Assembly (NCBI RefSeq): GCF_028688855.1
Contig: NZ_JAQTXI010000001.1
Location: forward strand, 142,001 to 206,000
Origin: Neomegalonema sp.
GTDB lineage: Bacteria > Pseudomonadota > Alphaproteobacteria > Rhodobacterales > Rhodobacteraceae
DNA: 64,000 bases
Direction of reading: 5' to 3'
The number at the start of each line of letters is the position of its first letter. Position 1 is the stretch's first letter. Positions 15,372 to 25,191 of the stretch are shown here, one piece after another. The notes beneath the pieces were generated by a model, which was not told the DNA's origin, did no database searches, and was given only the letters and a program-made list of their open reading frames with translations. The translations under genes were made by a program, and so were the position numbers.

Positions 15372-16397
15372 ATGACCGACAAGCTTCTCCTTCGCGCCCT
15401 TTCGGGCGAGGCCCTTCCCCGCCCTCCTGTCTGGCTGATGCGTCAGGCGGGGCGCTATCTGCCGGAATACCGGGAATTGCGGGCCAGGGCGGGCGGCTTT
15501 CTGGAGCTCTGCTACAATCCCGACTTCGCCGTCGAGGCCACCCTGCAGCCGATCCGGCGCTACGGCTTCGACGCGGCGATCCTGTTTTCGGACATCCTCG
15601 TCGTTCCGCATGCGCTGGGCTGGCGGCTCTGGTTCGAGCAGGGAGAGGGGCCGAGGCTCGACGTCCAGAGCCCCGAAGCGCCCTTGCCCCGACTTGTCCC
15701 CGAAGATCTCCACAGGAAGCTCGCGCCGGTCTACGAAACCCTGGGCCGTCTGCGCGAGGAGCTGCCCCGCGAGACGACGCTGATCGGCTTCGCGGGCGCG
15801 CCCTGGACCCTGGCGACCTATCTGGCGGCGGGGCGCGGCAAGGACGAGCAGGCGGCGGCGCGGCGCTGGATGTTTTCGCATCCCGAGAGCTTCCAGGCTC
15901 TGATCGACCTGCTGACGGAGGCCACCGTCGAATATCTCTCGCGCCAGATCGAGGCGGGCGCCGAGGCCGTGCAGATCTTCGACAGCTGGGCGGGAGCTCT
16001 GGCGCCGCGCGCCTTCGCGCGCTGGTCCGTCGAGCCTGCGCGCCGCATCGTCGAGGCCCTACGGCGGCGTCATCCGGGGGTCCCGGTCATCGGCTTTCCG
16101 CGCGGCGCGGGGGGCGGCTACGCGCTCTACGCCCGCGAGACGGGGGTCTCGGCCCTCGGTCTGGACACCGGCGTCTCGCCCGCCTGGGCCAGGAGCGCGA
16201 TTCCGGCCTCTGTGACGCTCCAGGGCAATCTGGACCCCCTGACCCTGCTGCCGGGCTCCAGGGCCCTCCAGGGCGAGGCGGAGGCGGTTCTGGAGGGCTT
16301 CGCGGGCCGGGCCCATGTCTTCAACCTCGGCCACGGGATCACCCCCGAAGCCGACCCCGCTCAGGTCGAGCGGCTGCTGCGCATCATCCGGGGCTGA
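15372..16397 (+). CDS. hemE: Uroporphyrinogen decarboxylase
   Basis: Converts uroporphyrinogen III to coproporphyrinogen III in haem synthesis. The 341-residue product has the signature PPVWLMRQAGRYLPEYR, ILFSDILVVPHALG, FAGAPWTLATYL, IFDSWAGAL, and GNLDP near the C-terminus, with the final HVFNLGHGI. Length is normal. It is the first gene on the right of the origin, followed three bases later by hemJ. Confidence 0.97.
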   Translation: MTDKLLLRALSGEALPRPPVWLMRQAGRYLPEYRELRARAGGFLELCYNPDFAVEATLQPIRRYGFDAAILFSDILVVPHALGWRLWFEQGEGPRLDVQSPEAPLPRLVPEDLHRKLAPVYETLGRLREELPRETTLIGFAGAPWTLATYLAAGRGKDEQAAARRWMFSHPESFQALIDLLTEATVEYLSRQIEAGAEAVQIFDSWAGALAPRAFARWSVEPARRIVEALRRRHPGVPVIGFPRGAGGGYALYARETGVSALGLDTGVSPAWARSAIPASVTLQGNLDPLTLLPGSRALQGEAEAVLEGFAGRAHVFNLGHGITPEADPAQVERLLRIIRG

Positions 16398-16400
16398 ACC

Positions 16401-16850
16401 ATGCCGGTCGTCGACGCTCTCGCTCCCGCCTATCTCTGGCTGAAATGGCTGCATGTCGCGGCGGCGATCTCGTGGATGGCGGGGATGTTCTATCTGCCGC
16501 GGCTCTTCGTCTACCATACGCGGGCGACGCCGGGCTCGGAGATGGATCTCACCTTCCGGACCATGGAGCTCAAGCTCCTGCGGGTGATCATGAATCCGGC
16601 GATGATCGCGACCTGGGCCGCCGGGCTTCTGCTGAGCCTGACGCCTCAGGCGGGCGCGGGCGGCTGGCTGCATGCGAAGATCGCCCTGGTGCTGATCCTG
16701 TCGGGCGTGCACGGGATGCTGTCGCGCTATCGCAAGGATTTCGCCGCTGGCGCGAACCGGCGCTCCGAGAAATTCTACCGGATGATCAACGAGGCCCCGA
16801 CGATCCTGATGCTGCTCATCGTGGCGCTGGTGATCTTCAAACCCTTCTAG
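16401..16850 (+). CDS. hemJ: Protoporphyrinogen oxidase HemJ
   Basis: Integral membrane protoporphyrinogen IX oxidase that replaces HemY/HemG in most alphaproteobacteria. The 149-residue product has four hydrophobic segments; the first includes [27 protein letters not shown], with the conserved His in LHV, and the third segment carries [15 protein letters not shown] with a second conserved His; RYRKDFA and [15 protein letters not shown] follow. It is only three bases after hemE, so the two haem genes form a unit. Confidence 0.93.
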   Translation: MPVVDALAPAYLWLKWLHVAAAISWMAGMFYLPRLFVYHTRATPGSEMDLTFRTMELKLLRVIMNPAMIATWAAGLLLSLTPQAGAGGWLHAKIALVLILSGVHGMLSRYRKDFAAGANRRSEKFYRMINEAPTILMLLIVALVIFKPF

Positions 16851-16860
16851 AATCCGCAGG

Positions 16861-16881
16861 TTATCCCCGGACTTATCCCCA
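16861..16881 (-). promoter_or_regulatory. Pair of DnaA-box-like sites between hemJ and rho
   Basis: TTATCCCCG (16861) and TTATCCCCA (16873) are spaced 12 bases. The second differs from the consensus TTATCCACA at one base. They are 1.5 kb from the core origin. The function is uncertain. Confidence 0.35.
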
Positions 16882-17043
16882 GTTTGCGGGCGGTTGCGCC
16901 GCGATTCAGGGGGGCGGCCCGACGGATTTCCGTCAGGCCCTTGCGGAAAGGCGCGAAAGAGGCTACATTTCGCGCCGCCTTTCAAGCGCGGTCGCCATTC
17001 CAGCTGCGGCCCCATGCGCTTTTCTCCCAAGAGACGACATCTG

Positions 17044-18315
17044 ATGGATCAGCAAGACCTCAAGCTCCAGGAGCTGAAGGCGAAGACGCCGCAAGCCCTT
17101 CTGGATTTCGCCGAGAGCCTGGAGGTGGAGAACGCCAGCTCCATGCGCAAGCAGGACATGATGTTCGCCATCCTCAAGGAGCTGGCCGAGCGCGAGGTCC
17201 GGATCACGGGGGTCGGCGTTCTGGAGGTGCTTCAGGATGGTTTCGGCTTCCTGCGCTCTCCCGAGGCCAATTATCTCCCCGGCCCCGACGACATCTACGT
17301 CAGTCCGAACCAGATCCGCCGCTTCGGCCTGCGCACCGGCGACACGGTCGAGGGTCAGATCCGTTCTCCCAAGGAAGGCGAGCGCTATTTCGCTCTCCTG
17401 AAGGTCAACACGATCAATTTCGAAGACCCCGAGGCCATCCGCCACAAGGTCCATTTCGACAACCTCACGCCGCTTTACCCGAACGAGCGCCTGCGCATGG
17501 AGGTGGACGACCCCACCCTGCGCGACCGCTCCTCGCGGGTGATCGACATCGTGGCGCCCATGGGCAAGGGTCAGCGCGCGCTGATCGTGGCGCCGCCGCG
17601 CACCGGCAAGACGGTCCTGCTCCAGAACATCGCCAATTCGATCACGGCGAACCATCCGGAATGCTACCTCATCGTGCTGCTCATCGACGAGCGCCCCGAG
17701 GAGGTCACCGACATGCAGCGCACCGTCAAGGGCGAGGTCATCTCCTCGACCTTCGACGAACCGGCGGTGCGGCATGTGCAAGTCGCTGAAATGGTTATTG
17801 AAAAGGCGAAACGCCTGGTCGAGCACAAGCGCGACGTGGTGATTCTCCTCGACAGCGTGACGCGCCTTGGCCGCGCCTACAACACCGTGGTGCCTTCTTC
17901 GGGCAAGGTGCTGACCGGCGGCGTGGACGCCAACGCCCTCCAGCGCCCGAAACGCTTCTTCGGCGCGGCGCGCAACATCGAGGAAGGCGGCTCGCTGACG
18001 ATCATCGCCACGGCGCTGATCGAAACCGGCTCGCGCATGGACGAAGTGATCTTCGAAGAGTTCAAGGGCACCGGCAACGCCGAGGTGATCCTCGACCGCA
18101 AGATCGCCGACAAGCGCGTCTTCCCGGCCATCGACATCCTGAAGTCCGGCACCCGCAAGGAGGAGCTGCTGACCGAGAAGGGCGCTCTGGCGAAAACCTT
18201 CCTGTTGCGGCGCATCCTCAACCCCATGGGCCCGACCGACGCCATCGAATTCCTGCTCGGAAAGCTCAAGCAGACCAAGACCAACGCCGAATTCTTCGAT
18301 TCCATGAACGCTTAA
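17044..18315 (+). CDS. rho: Transcription termination factor Rho
   Basis: Hexameric RNA-dependent ATPase and helicase that ends transcription. The 423-residue product has the N-terminal helix-bundle ([17 protein letters not shown]), the RNA-binding cold-shock-like domain with [23 protein letters not shown], the Walker [13 protein letters not shown], the Q-loop region and Walker [16 protein letters not shown], and the R-loop [25 protein letters not shown]. Length is standard. The frame is open further upstream to 16894, but the conserved N-terminus begins at this ATG. A strong terminator follows. Confidence 0.98.
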   Translation: MDQQDLKLQELKAKTPQALLDFAESLEVENASSMRKQDMMFAILKELAEREVRITGVGVLEVLQDGFGFLRSPEANYLPGPDDIYVSPNQIRRFGLRTGDTVEGQIRSPKEGERYFALLKVNTINFEDPEAIRHKVHFDNLTPLYPNERLRMEVDDPTLRDRSSRVIDIVAPMGKGQRALIVAPPRTGKTVLLQNIANSITANHPECYLIVLLIDERPEEVTDMQRTVKGEVISSTFDEPAVRHVQVAEMVIEKAKRLVEHKRDVVILLDSVTRLGRAYNTVVPSSGKVLTGGVDANALQRPKRFFGAARNIEEGGSLTIIATALIETGSRMDEVIFEEFKGTGNAEVILDRKIADKRVFPAIDILKSGTRKEELLTEKGALAKTFLLRRILNPMGPTDAIEFLLGKLKQTKTNAEFFDSMNA

Positions 18316-18359
18316 TTCGCAAAGGGGGCTTCATCCGGAGCCTTTGAGATCAGACCTTG

Positions 18360-18388
18360 AGGGGGCTTTCGGGCCCCCTTCCCTTTTG
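18360..18388 (+). terminator. Rho-independent terminator after rho
   Basis: Stem AGGGGGC (18360-18366), loop TTTCGG, stem GCCCCCT (18373-18379), then a T-rich tail. It lies about 45 bases after the rho stop and separates rho from the mnmE operon. Confidence 0.75.
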
Positions 18389-18424
18389 CGCCCTGCTCCG
18401 CTTGCGCGCCTGCGTCTCGCGGAG

Positions 18425-18440
18425 CGTTTCACGTGAAACA
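18425..18440. promoter_or_regulatory. parS: parS centromere site 1 (intergenic)
   Basis: CGTTTCACGTGAAACA matches the 16-base parS consensus TGTTTCACGTGAAACA at 15 positions. It lies 20 bases upstream of the mnmE start. ParB binds such sites to build the partition complex near the origin. Confidence 0.93.
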
Positions 18441-18460
18441 TTCCTGAAGAGCGCCCTGAA

Positions 18461-19849
18461 ATGATCCTCTCCGATCAGAGCCGAGACACGATCTTCGCGC
18501 CCGCCACGGCCCCGGGTCGGGCGGGCGTCGCCGTTCTGAGGATCTCCGGACCCCGCGCGGGCGGGGCTCTGGAGGCTCTGGCGGGCCGACTCCCCTCCCC
18601 TCGCCGCGCGACTCTGGCGGATCTGCGTCATCCGGCGAGCGGCGAAAGGCTGGATCAGGCCTTGGCGCTCTGGTTCCCCGCCCCCGCCAGCTTCACCGGC
18701 GAAGACGTCGCGGAGCTTCAGATTCACGGCGGTCCGGCCATTCTCGCGGCGCTGTTGGAGGCGCTCGGCGGCCTGGAGGGCCTGCGTCTCGCCACGCCGG
18801 GGGAATTCACCCGCCGCGCTTTCGACAAGGGCAAGCTTGACCTGACCCAGGTCGAGGGCCTCGCCGATCTCCTCGCCGCCGAAACCGAGGCTCAGCGCCG
18901 GGCCGCCCTGCGCCAGCTCGACGGCGCTCTGGGCGAGGCCTGCCGCGGCTGGTCGAAGCGCGTTTCGGAGGCCCTCGCCTTTCTCGAAGCCAGCATAGAT
19001 TTCATCGACGACGAGCTTCCCCCCGACGTCATCGCCCGGATGCGCGTCAAGGCGGCGGGCGTGGGCGCCGAGATCGCGGCGGCTCTGGCTCAGGCGGAGC
19101 ATGGCGAGCGTCTGCGTCTGGGCTGGCGGGTGGCGATCCTCGGCGCGCCCAACGCCGGGAAGTCGACTTTGCTCAATGCTCTGACCCAACGCCGGGCGGC
19201 CATCGTCTCGGATCGCCCCGGCACCACCCGCGACGCCATCGAGGCCGCTGTGGAGATCGACGGCCTGCCCGTCACGCTGATCGACACGGCGGGCCTGCGC
19301 GAAACCGAGGACGAGATCGAGCGTGAGGGTGTGACACGTGCGCGAGAGCTTGCGGCGGGCGCCGATCTGCGGATATTCCTCCTTGCGCCGGATGCGCCGC
19401 CTCCGGAGAATGTTTTCAATTTGTTCTTGAACGGGGATCTGGTCCTCGCCAACAAGGCGGACCTCGGTCCCCTGCCCCCCTTAGGCGATGTTTCACGTGA
19501 AACGATCCCCCCTCCCCTGCCCGTCAGCCTCAGAGATCCCGCAGGCGCGGTTCAGGTGGCGGCTCTGCTCAAGGCGCGGATCCTGGCGGGCGGCGCCGAT
19601 CCCTCTGCGGCTCTGCTGACCCGCGCGCGTCACAAGGCGGCGCTCTCGCTCGCCGCCGAGGCTCTGGCGCGCTTCGACGATCTCGCAGCCCAAAGCGAAG
19701 CGGATGACGCGGCGGGCCTGATCGCTTATCCTGAGCTGGCCGCCGAGGAGCTGCGCGCCGCTCTGGCCGCGCTGGGCGAAGTGACGGGACGGGTCGGCGT
19801 CGAGGCGCTGCTCGACATCGTGTTTTCGGAATTCTGTCTGGGGAAGTGA
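18461..19849 (+). CDS. mnmE: tRNA-5-carboxymethylaminomethyluridine GTPase MnmE
   Basis: GTPase that works with MnmG to modify the wobble uridine of certain tRNAs. The 462-residue product has the N-terminal folate-binding domain ([42 protein letters not shown]), an embedded G domain with G1 [30 protein letters not shown] and NKADL, and the C-terminal catalytic motif FCLGK (CxGK). Overlaps mnmG or abuts it by a few bases. The sequence encoding DVSRET after the G domain is a parS site (19489-19504), so DNA-level selection acts on this part of the gene. Confidence 0.96.
   Translation: MILSDQSRDTIFAPATAPGRAGVAVLRISGPRAGGALEALAGRLPSPRRATLADLRHPASGERLDQALALWFPAPASFTGEDVAELQIHGGPAILAALLEALGGLEGLRLATPGEFTRRAFDKGKLDLTQVEGLADLLAAETEAQRRAALRQLDGALGEACRGWSKRVSEALAFLEASIDFIDDELPPDVIARMRVKAAGVGAEIAAALAQAEHGERLRLGWRVAILGAPNAGKSTLLNALTQRRAAIVSDRPGTTRDAIEAAVEIDGLPVTLIDTAGLRETEDEIEREGVTRARELAAGADLRIFLLAPDAPPPENVFNLFLNGDLVLANKADLGPLPPLGDVSRETIPPPLPVSLRDPAGAVQVAALLKARILAGGADPSAALLTRARHKAALSLAAEALARFDDLAAQSEADDAAGLIAYPELAAEELRAALAALGEVTGRVGVEALLDIVFSEFCLGK
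19489..19504. promoter_or_regulatory. parS: parS centromere site 2 (inside mnmE)
   Basis: TGTTTCACGTGAAACG matches the parS consensus at 15 of 16 bases. In the mnmE frame it reads V-S-R-E-T, using TCA, CGT and GAA, codons less common in this G/C-rich gene. Confidence 0.93.
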
Positions 19850-19854
19850 CCGCG

Positions 19855-21750
19855 ATGGCGCAGGAAACCGCGCGCAAGTTCGACGTGATCGTGGTGGGCG
19901 GCGGCCATGCGGGGTGCGAGGCGGCTTTCGCCTCGGCGCGCATGGGGGCGCGCACGGCGCTCATCACCCATAGATTCGACCGCCTCGGCGAGATGTCCTG
20001 CAATCCGGCCATAGGCGGCCTGGGCAAAGGCCATCTCGTGCGCGAGATCGACGCGCTGGACGGCGTGATGGGCCGCGCCGCCGATAAGGCGGGGATTCAG
20101 TTCCGCTTGCTGAACCGCTCCAAGGGCGCGGCGGTGCAGGGGCCGCGGGCTCAGGCCGACCGCAAGCTCTATCGCGAGGCCATTCAGGCGGAGATCCGCG
20201 CTCAGGCGAATCTCGATGTGATCGAGGCGGAGGTCTCCGACCTGATCCTCGACGCTTCGGGCCATGCGGCGGGCGTGACCGCAGGCGGCGAGGTCTATCC
20301 GGCGGGCGCGGTGATCCTGACCACCGGGACTTTTCTCCACGGAATTATCCACATCGGCGACGTCCGGTCTCCGGGCGGACGGGTCGGCGACGCGCCTTCG
20401 GTGGCTCTGGCCGAGCGGCTCAAGGGGCTGGATCTGGCCATGGGGCGGCTCAAGACCGGCACGCCCGCGCGGCTCGACGGGCGGAGCATCGACAAGGCGT
20501 CGCTGGAGGTTCAGCCCGGCGATGATCCGCCGACGCCCTTCTCCTTCCTGACCGAGCGCATCGAGACGCCGCAGACGGTCTGCTGGATCACCCACACCAA
20601 CGCCGAGACTCACCGGATCATCGCGGAGAATCTCGGGCGTTCGGCGCTCTTCGGCGGCCATATCAGCGGGCGGGGTCCGCGTTATTGCCCCTCCATAGAG
20701 GACAAGATCACGCGCTTCGCCGAGAAGGAAAGCCATCAGATCTTCCTTGAGCCCGAAGGTCTGGACGATCACACGATCTATCCGAACGGGGTGTCCACCT
20801 CTCTGCCCGCCGATGCGCAGGAGGCTTTCCTCCGCACGATTCCGGGGCTGGAGAAGGTGGAGATCCTCCGTCCCGGCTACGCCATCGAATATGACTATGT
20901 GGATCCCCGCGAGCTGACCCCCGAGCTTGAGGTCCGGCGTCTGCCGGGGCTCTATCTGGCGGGGCAGATCAACGGCACCACCGGTTATGAGGAGGCGGCG
21001 GCTCAGGGGCTCATGGCGGGGCTGAACGCGGCGCGTCGGGCGGGCGGGGGCGAGGGCCTCGTGCTGGATCGGGCCGAGGCCTATATCGGCGTGCTGATCG
21101 ACGACCTCGTGACGCGGGGCGTCACGGAGCCTTACCGCATGTTCACCTCGCGGGCGGAATATCGCCTGACCCTGCGGGCCGACAACGCCGACCAGCGTCT
21201 GACGGACAAGGGGATCGGCTGGGGCTGCGTCGACGGGCGCCGCGCGGAGGCCTGGGCGGGGAAGAGCAGGGGGCTCGCCGAGGCGCGGGCCATGGCCGAG
21301 AGCCTCAGCCTGACGCCCAACGAAGCCGAGCGCCACGGGATCACGCTGAACAAGGACGGGCGTCGGCGCAGCGCGCTGGAGCTTCTGGCTCTGCCGGGGA
21401 TCGATAGGGCGCGTCTGGCGGAGATCTGGCCGCAGATGGGCGAGTTGGCGCCCGCTCTGGCGACCCAGCTTGAGATCGACGCGCTTTATGCGGGCTATCT
21501 CCTGCGTCAGAACGCCGAGATCGCCGCCTTCCGCCGCGACGAGGCTTTGCGCATTCCGCCCGATCTCGATTACACCCGCATCGGCGGGCTTTCGGCGGAG
21601 GTGCGTCAGAAGCTGGCCGCCGCGCGTCCGGCGACGCTGGGACAAGCGGCGCGGCTCGACGGGGTGACGCCTGCGGCTCTGACGGCGCTGCTCGGCCATG
21701 TGCGGCGGGCTCCGGGGAACGGGGCGGGGCAGGGGAGCGACGCGGCGTGA
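19855..21750 (+). CDS. mnmG: tRNA-5-carboxymethylaminomethyluridine synthesis enzyme MnmG
   Basis: FAD-dependent partner of MnmE in wobble uridine modification; formerly GidA, named for its position near the origin. The 631-residue product has the FAD-binding [50 protein letters not shown]-type motif (here [12 protein letters not shown]), TTGTFLHG, and the C-terminal helical domain with YAGYLLRQ and the [19 protein letters not shown] helix. I choose the ATG at 19855 with GGGGAAG eight bases upstream; a GTG at 19846 that overlaps the mnmE stop would add three residues. Confidence 0.96.
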   Translation: MAQETARKFDVIVVGGGHAGCEAAFASARMGARTALITHRFDRLGEMSCNPAIGGLGKGHLVREIDALDGVMGRAADKAGIQFRLLNRSKGAAVQGPRAQADRKLYREAIQAEIRAQANLDVIEAEVSDLILDASGHAAGVTAGGEVYPAGAVILTTGTFLHGIIHIGDVRSPGGRVGDAPSVALAERLKGLDLAMGRLKTGTPARLDGRSIDKASLEVQPGDDPPTPFSFLTERIETPQTVCWITHTNAETHRIIAENLGRSALFGGHISGRGPRYCPSIEDKITRFAEKESHQIFLEPEGLDDHTIYPNGVSTSLPADAQEAFLRTIPGLEKVEILRPGYAIEYDYVDPRELTPELEVRRLPGLYLAGQINGTTGYEEAAAQGLMAGLNAARRAGGGEGLVLDRAEAYIGVLIDDLVTRGVTEPYRMFTSRAEYRLTLRADNADQRLTDKGIGWGCVDGRRAEAWAGKSRGLAEARAMAESLSLTPNEAERHGITLNKDGRRRSALELLALPGIDRARLAEIWPQMGELAPALATQLEIDALYAGYLLRQNAEIAAFRRDEALRIPPDLDYTRIGGLSAEVRQKLAAARPATLGQAARLDGVTPAALTALLGHVRRAPGNGAGQGSDAA

Positions 21751-22382
21751 GCGGGGAAGTCATGTCGGCGGAGGAGTTCCGCGAAGAGACCGGCGTTTCA
21801 CGTGAAACGTTGGAGCGTCTGGTGTCCTACGCCGCCCTGCTGCGGCGCTGGAACAAGGCGGTGAATCTGGTCGGGCCTTCGACCATCCGCGATCTCTGGG
21901 CGCGGCACATGCTGGATTCGGCGCAGCTGCTGCCTCTGGCGCCGGAGGACGCGAAGGACTGGTTCGACCTCGGTTCGGGGGCGGGCTTTCCCGGCCTCGT
22001 GGTGGCGATCCTCGCCATGGAGGCCGCGCCGGATCTGCGCGTGACCCTCGTCGAGAGCGACCGGCGCAAGGCGGCCTTCCTGCTGGAGGCGGCGCGGACG
22101 GCGGGCGTTTCGGTGCAGGTCCGGGCGGAGCGTCTGGAGGATCTGCCCGACGCCTGCGCCGACGTGGTCTCCGCGCGGGCTCTGGCGCCGCTGAAGGATC
22201 TGCTGCCCTGGAGCGGGCGTCTGATCCGTCCGGGGGGCGTCGCGCTCTTTCCGAAGGGCCGCCAGGGACGCGAAGAGCTTGACGCGGCCGCCGGAGTCTG
22301 GCCCTTTGCCCCCGAGATTCTTCCCAGCCGCGTCGATCCGGACAGCATGATCCTGCGGTTTCGCACAGGAGGCTCGACCTGA
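21747..22382 (+). CDS. rsmG: 16S rRNA (guanine-527-N7)-methyltransferase RsmG
   Basis: Methylates G527 of 16S rRNA; formerly GidB. The 211-residue product has the N-terminal [26 protein letters not shown], the SAM-binding [15 protein letters not shown], the acidic [10 protein letters not shown], and [10 protein letters not shown]. The GTG at 21747 overlaps the mnmG stop (GTGA) and has AGGGGAG nine bases upstream; a downstream ATG at 21762 has its GGGGAAG only two bases away. The N-terminal VSRET is encoded by a parS site. Confidence 0.94.
   Translation: MSGEVMSAEEFREETGVSRETLERLVSYAALLRRWNKAVNLVGPSTIRDLWARHMLDSAQLLPLAPEDAKDWFDLGSGAGFPGLVVAILAMEAAPDLRVTLVESDRRKAAFLLEAARTAGVSVQVRAERLEDLPDACADVVSARALAPLKDLLPWSGRLIRPGGVALFPKGRQGREELDAAAGVWPFAPEILPSRVDPDSMILRFRTGGST
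21794..21809. promoter_or_regulatory. parS: parS centromere site 3 (inside rsmG)
   Basis: CGTTTCACGTGAAACG is a perfect 16-base palindrome and matches the parS consensus at 14 positions, including the whole 14-base core. In the rsmG frame it also reads V-S-R-E-T. Confidence 0.92.
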
Positions 22383-23239
22383 TGGAATCCGCTCCCCTCC
22401 GCGCCGCGCTTCGTTCGAAGAAGACCAGGCCCCTGCGCGTCTTCGCCGTCTCGAACCAGAAGGGCGGCGTCGGCAAGACCACCACCACGATCAATCTCGG
22501 CGCGGCTCTGGCGGCTGTGGGGCGGCGGGTGCTGCTGGTGGATCTCGATCCCCAGGGCAACGCCAGCACGGGCCTCGGCGTGGAGCGCCGTCAGCGCGAG
22601 ACGAACGCCTATCATCTGCTCAGCGGCCGCGCCTCTCTGGAGGAGGCGGCTCAGGCGACCGCCGCCGAAAACCTCTGGGTGGTTCCGGCCAACAGCGACC
22701 TCGCGGGGCTGGATCTGGAGATCTCGGATTCGCCGCGTCGGGCGCATCTCCTGCGCGAGGCCCTGCGCGGCCCGGAGGGGACTCCGGCGGGCGAGGGGCC
22801 TGCGGATCAGCGCTTCGATTACGTGCTGATCGATTCGCCGCCTTCGCTGAACCTGCTGACCATCAACGCCATGACCGCCGCCGACGGCGTGATCGTGCCG
22901 CTGCAATGCGAGTTCTTCGCCCTCGAAGGCCTGAGCCAGCTGCTCGACACCATCGACCGGGTGAAGAAGACGCTCAACCGCGCCCTTGCGGTTCAGGGCG
23001 TGGCGCTGACCATGTATGACCGGCGCAACAGCCTTTCGGCTCAGGTGGCGGCGGACGTGCGGGAATATCTCGGCGGAGTGGTCTACGAGACGAGCATTCC
23101 GCGCAACGTCCGGCTGTCGGAGGCGCCTTCCCATGGCAAGCCTGCGCTGCTCTATGACCGGGCCTGCGCGGGGAGTCAGGCTTACTTGCGTCTGGCGGAG
23201 GAAGTCCTGCGCCGCGAGCGCGATCCGGTGACAGCGTGA
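22382..23239 (+). CDS. parA: Chromosome partitioning ATPase ParA
   Basis: Deviant Walker ATPase that drives origin segregation along the nucleoid with ParB. The 285-residue product has a short basic N-terminal extension (about 20 residues) and then AVSNQKGGVGKTTTTINLGAAL with the signature Lys, VLLVDLDPQGNASTGLG, YVLIDSPPSLNLLTINAMTAAD, and MYDRRNSLSAQVAADVR with basic DNA-binding residues. The start overlaps the rsmG stop (TGATG). It is next to parB, the normal order. Confidence 0.97.
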   Translation: MESAPLRAALRSKKTRPLRVFAVSNQKGGVGKTTTTINLGAALAAVGRRVLLVDLDPQGNASTGLGVERRQRETNAYHLLSGRASLEEAAQATAAENLWVVPANSDLAGLDLEISDSPRRAHLLREALRGPEGTPAGEGPADQRFDYVLIDSPPSLNLLTINAMTAADGVIVPLQCEFFALEGLSQLLDTIDRVKKTLNRALAVQGVALTMYDRRNSLSAQVAADVREYLGGVVYETSIPRNVRLSEAPSHGKPALLYDRACAGSQAYLRLAEEVLRRERDPVTA

Positions 23240-23253
23240 GCGGGGGGAGCGTC

Positions 23254-24174
23254 ATGAGCGAGACCAGACAACGCAAGAAGGCTCTTGGGCGCGGCCTTTC
23301 GGCCCTCTTCGGCGAGGCGGAGACCCGCGAGGTTCCGACCGCGCCGCCGGGCGCCGTCCTGGCGGTTTCGGAGGCTCTGCGCGACGAGACCCTGAAGAGC
23401 CTGCGTCTGGCGGATCTGGAGCCCAATCCGGCTCAGCCCCGGCGCCTCTTCCGCGAGGAGGAGCTGGAGGAGCTGGCGGCTTCGATCCGCGAGCGGGGCG
23501 TGCTTCAGCCGATCCTCGTGCGGCCCAATCCGCGCCGCGACGGCGCCCCTTACGAGATCATCGCAGGGGAGCGCCGCTGGCGGGCCGCCCAGCGCGCCGG
23601 ACTGAAGGACGCTCCGGTTCTGGTCCGCCGCTTCGACGACGCCGCCGCCTTCGAGATCGCTCTGGTGGAGAACGTCCAGCGCGCCGACCTCAACCCCCTT
23701 GAGGAGGCCATGGGCTACGCCCGGCTGATCGAGGATTTCGGCTACACCCAGGAGCGCCTCGCGCAGGGGCTCGGCAAGAGCCGCAGCCATATCGCCAATC
23801 TCCTGCGCCTGCTGAAGCTGCCCGACGAAGCCCGCCGCATGCTGGAGGAAGGCGCGATCACCGCCGGACACGCCCGCGCCCTGCTGGCTTCGGCGGATCC
23901 TCTGGCTCTGGCGCGGCGCATCCTCGCCGAGGGCCTGAGCGTGCGTCAGGCCGAGAAGCTGGCGCAGGAGTCGCATCAGCCGTCCGCCGTCCCGGAGGCG
24001 AAGACCCCCGCGAAACCCTCCGCCGAGCTGGCCGCCCGGCTCAAGGCGCTGACGAAGCTCCTGAGGGCGCCGGTCGAGGTCGAGGCGAAAGGGAAGGGGG
24101 GTCGGCTGGTCATCCGCTACGCCTCGCCCGAAGAGCTGGAGGCGCTCTGCGCGCGGCTCGGCGCCGGGACATGA
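23254..24174 (+). CDS. parB: Chromosome partitioning protein ParB
   Basis: CTPase clamp that loads at parS and spreads. The 306-residue product has the N-terminal KKALGRGLSALFGE box, the CTP-binding region with QPRRLFREEELEELAASIRERGVLQPILVRP, IIAGERRWRAAQRAG and VENVQRADLNPLEEA, the helix-turn-helix TQERLAQGLGKSRSHIANLLRLLKLP that reads parS, and the C-terminal dimer domain. The ATG at 23254 has GGGGGAG upstream at normal spacing; a GTG at 23236 overlapping parA would add six residues. Followed by a strong terminator. Confidence 0.97.
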   Translation: MSETRQRKKALGRGLSALFGEAETREVPTAPPGAVLAVSEALRDETLKSLRLADLEPNPAQPRRLFREEELEELAASIRERGVLQPILVRPNPRRDGAPYEIIAGERRWRAAQRAGLKDAPVLVRRFDDAAAFEIALVENVQRADLNPLEEAMGYARLIEDFGYTQERLAQGLGKSRSHIANLLRLLKLPDEARRMLEEGAITAGHARALLASADPLALARRILAEGLSVRQAEKLAQESHQPSAVPEAKTPAKPSAELAARLKALTKLLRAPVEVEAKGKGGRLVIRYASPEELEALCARLGAGT

Positions 24175-24177
24175 AAA

Positions 24178-24203
24178 AAGGGGAGGCTCGCGCCTCCCCT
24201 TCG
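24178..24203. terminator. Bidirectional terminator after parB
   Basis: Stem AAGGGGAGGC (24178-24187), loop TCGC, stem GCCTCCCCTT (24192-24201). It has an A run on the left and T on the right, and lies between convergent parB and the glutathione transferase gene. Confidence 0.85.
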
Positions 24204-24222
24204 TCTGTTCGGTCCGGCAGAC

Positions 24223-25131
24223 TCAGCGATGCCCGACCAGCAGCCGCATCGCCTGAGGCCAGGCCTTCGGATCGGCGACGAACTTGTCGCGGCATCCCGA
24301 ATTGCAGAAGCCGATGACCACGCCGTCCGCGATCGCCAGAGAATCCGCCTTCACCGGCTTGCCCGAGAAGGGGCAGGCGAGATTCACCCGCGCCCTGACG
24401 TCGCCTTTCCAGGCCTCGACGTTGCGCGGCGGGCGCGGATCGGCCCAATCGGCGAAATTCTCCTCGGGGAAGGGCTCGTAGCGGGCGTGGAACCAGGTCT
24501 CCTCCATGGCGCCCTTGATCCATTTCACCATGGCCGGATGCGCCAGAACCGCGTCCATGTAGACGCGGGCCTCGGGGATGGTCGGCACGCCATAGGTCTC
24601 GAAGCGCGTGACGATGGGGGCGTAGAAGACGTCCGCCACGCTGAAGCGCGCCCCGAAGAGCCAGGGGCCCTCCGCCCCGAAGCGCGACCGCGCCCAGGCC
24701 CAGAGCATCTGCACGCGTCCGGCGTCGGCCAGGGATTGTTCGGTGTGCCCCACCCCCGGATAACGGCGGCGGATGTTCATGGTCATGGCGTTGCGCAGGG
24801 CCGCGAAGCTGGAATGAGCCTCGGCGGCCAGGCTGCGGGCGGCGGCGCGGGCGGCCTTGTCCTCGGGCCAGAGCCCCGCCTCGGGATGCTCTTCGGCGAG
24901 GGTCTCGGCGATGGCGAGGCTGTCCCAGACGAAGCGCGAGGCCCCGTTCTCGACGATCTCCAGAGTCGGCACCTTCAGGGCTGGGGCGGCCTGTCGCTTG
25001 AACGCTTCGAACTCGGGCGTATACATGGGGTGGAAAGCCTCCTCATGGGGGAGGCCGAAGGCTTCGAGCAGCAGCCAGCCGCGCAAAGACCAGCTCGAAT
25101 AGGATTTGTCGCCGATGTGGAGCCGATACAT
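24223..25131 (-). CDS. Glutathione S-transferase family protein with C-terminal YHS-like cysteine motif
   Basis: The 302-residue product has an N-terminal thioredoxin-like GST domain (YRLHIGDKSYSSWSLRGWLLLEAFGLP; about residues 1-80, with LKVPTLEI and the DSLAIAETLAE glutathione-binding loop) and an all-helical C-terminal GST domain (about 85-215). After that it carries an extra tail (about 250-302) with CPFSGKPV and GFCNSGCRDKF: Cys253, Cys276 and Cys280 look like a YHS/TRASH-type metal-binding motif. The ATG at 25131 starts the GST fold at once. The substrate is unknown. It is convergent with parB and divergent from the P450 gene. Confidence 0.88.
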   Translation of the reverse strand: MYRLHIGDKSYSSWSLRGWLLLEAFGLPHEEAFHPMYTPEFEAFKRQAAPALKVPTLEIVENGASRFVWDSLAIAETLAEEHPEAGLWPEDKAARAAARSLAAEAHSSFAALRNAMTMNIRRRYPGVGHTEQSLADAGRVQMLWAWARSRFGAEGPWLFGARFSVADVFYAPIVTRFETYGVPTIPEARVYMDAVLAHPAMVKWIKGAMEETWFHARYEPFPEENFADWADPRPPRNVEAWKGDVRARVNLACPFSGKPVKADSLAIADGVVIGFCNSGCRDKFVADPKAWPQAMRLLVGHR

Positions 25132-25191
25132 GGATGATCTCCGGAAAAAGGGCTCTCCGGCTCTAAAGCCTCGGCGCGGAGGGCTCAAGCG

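Noticed and set aside
19726-21699. Minus-strand open frame of 657 codons opposite mnmG
   Set aside because: Fully covered by mnmG with intact motifs.
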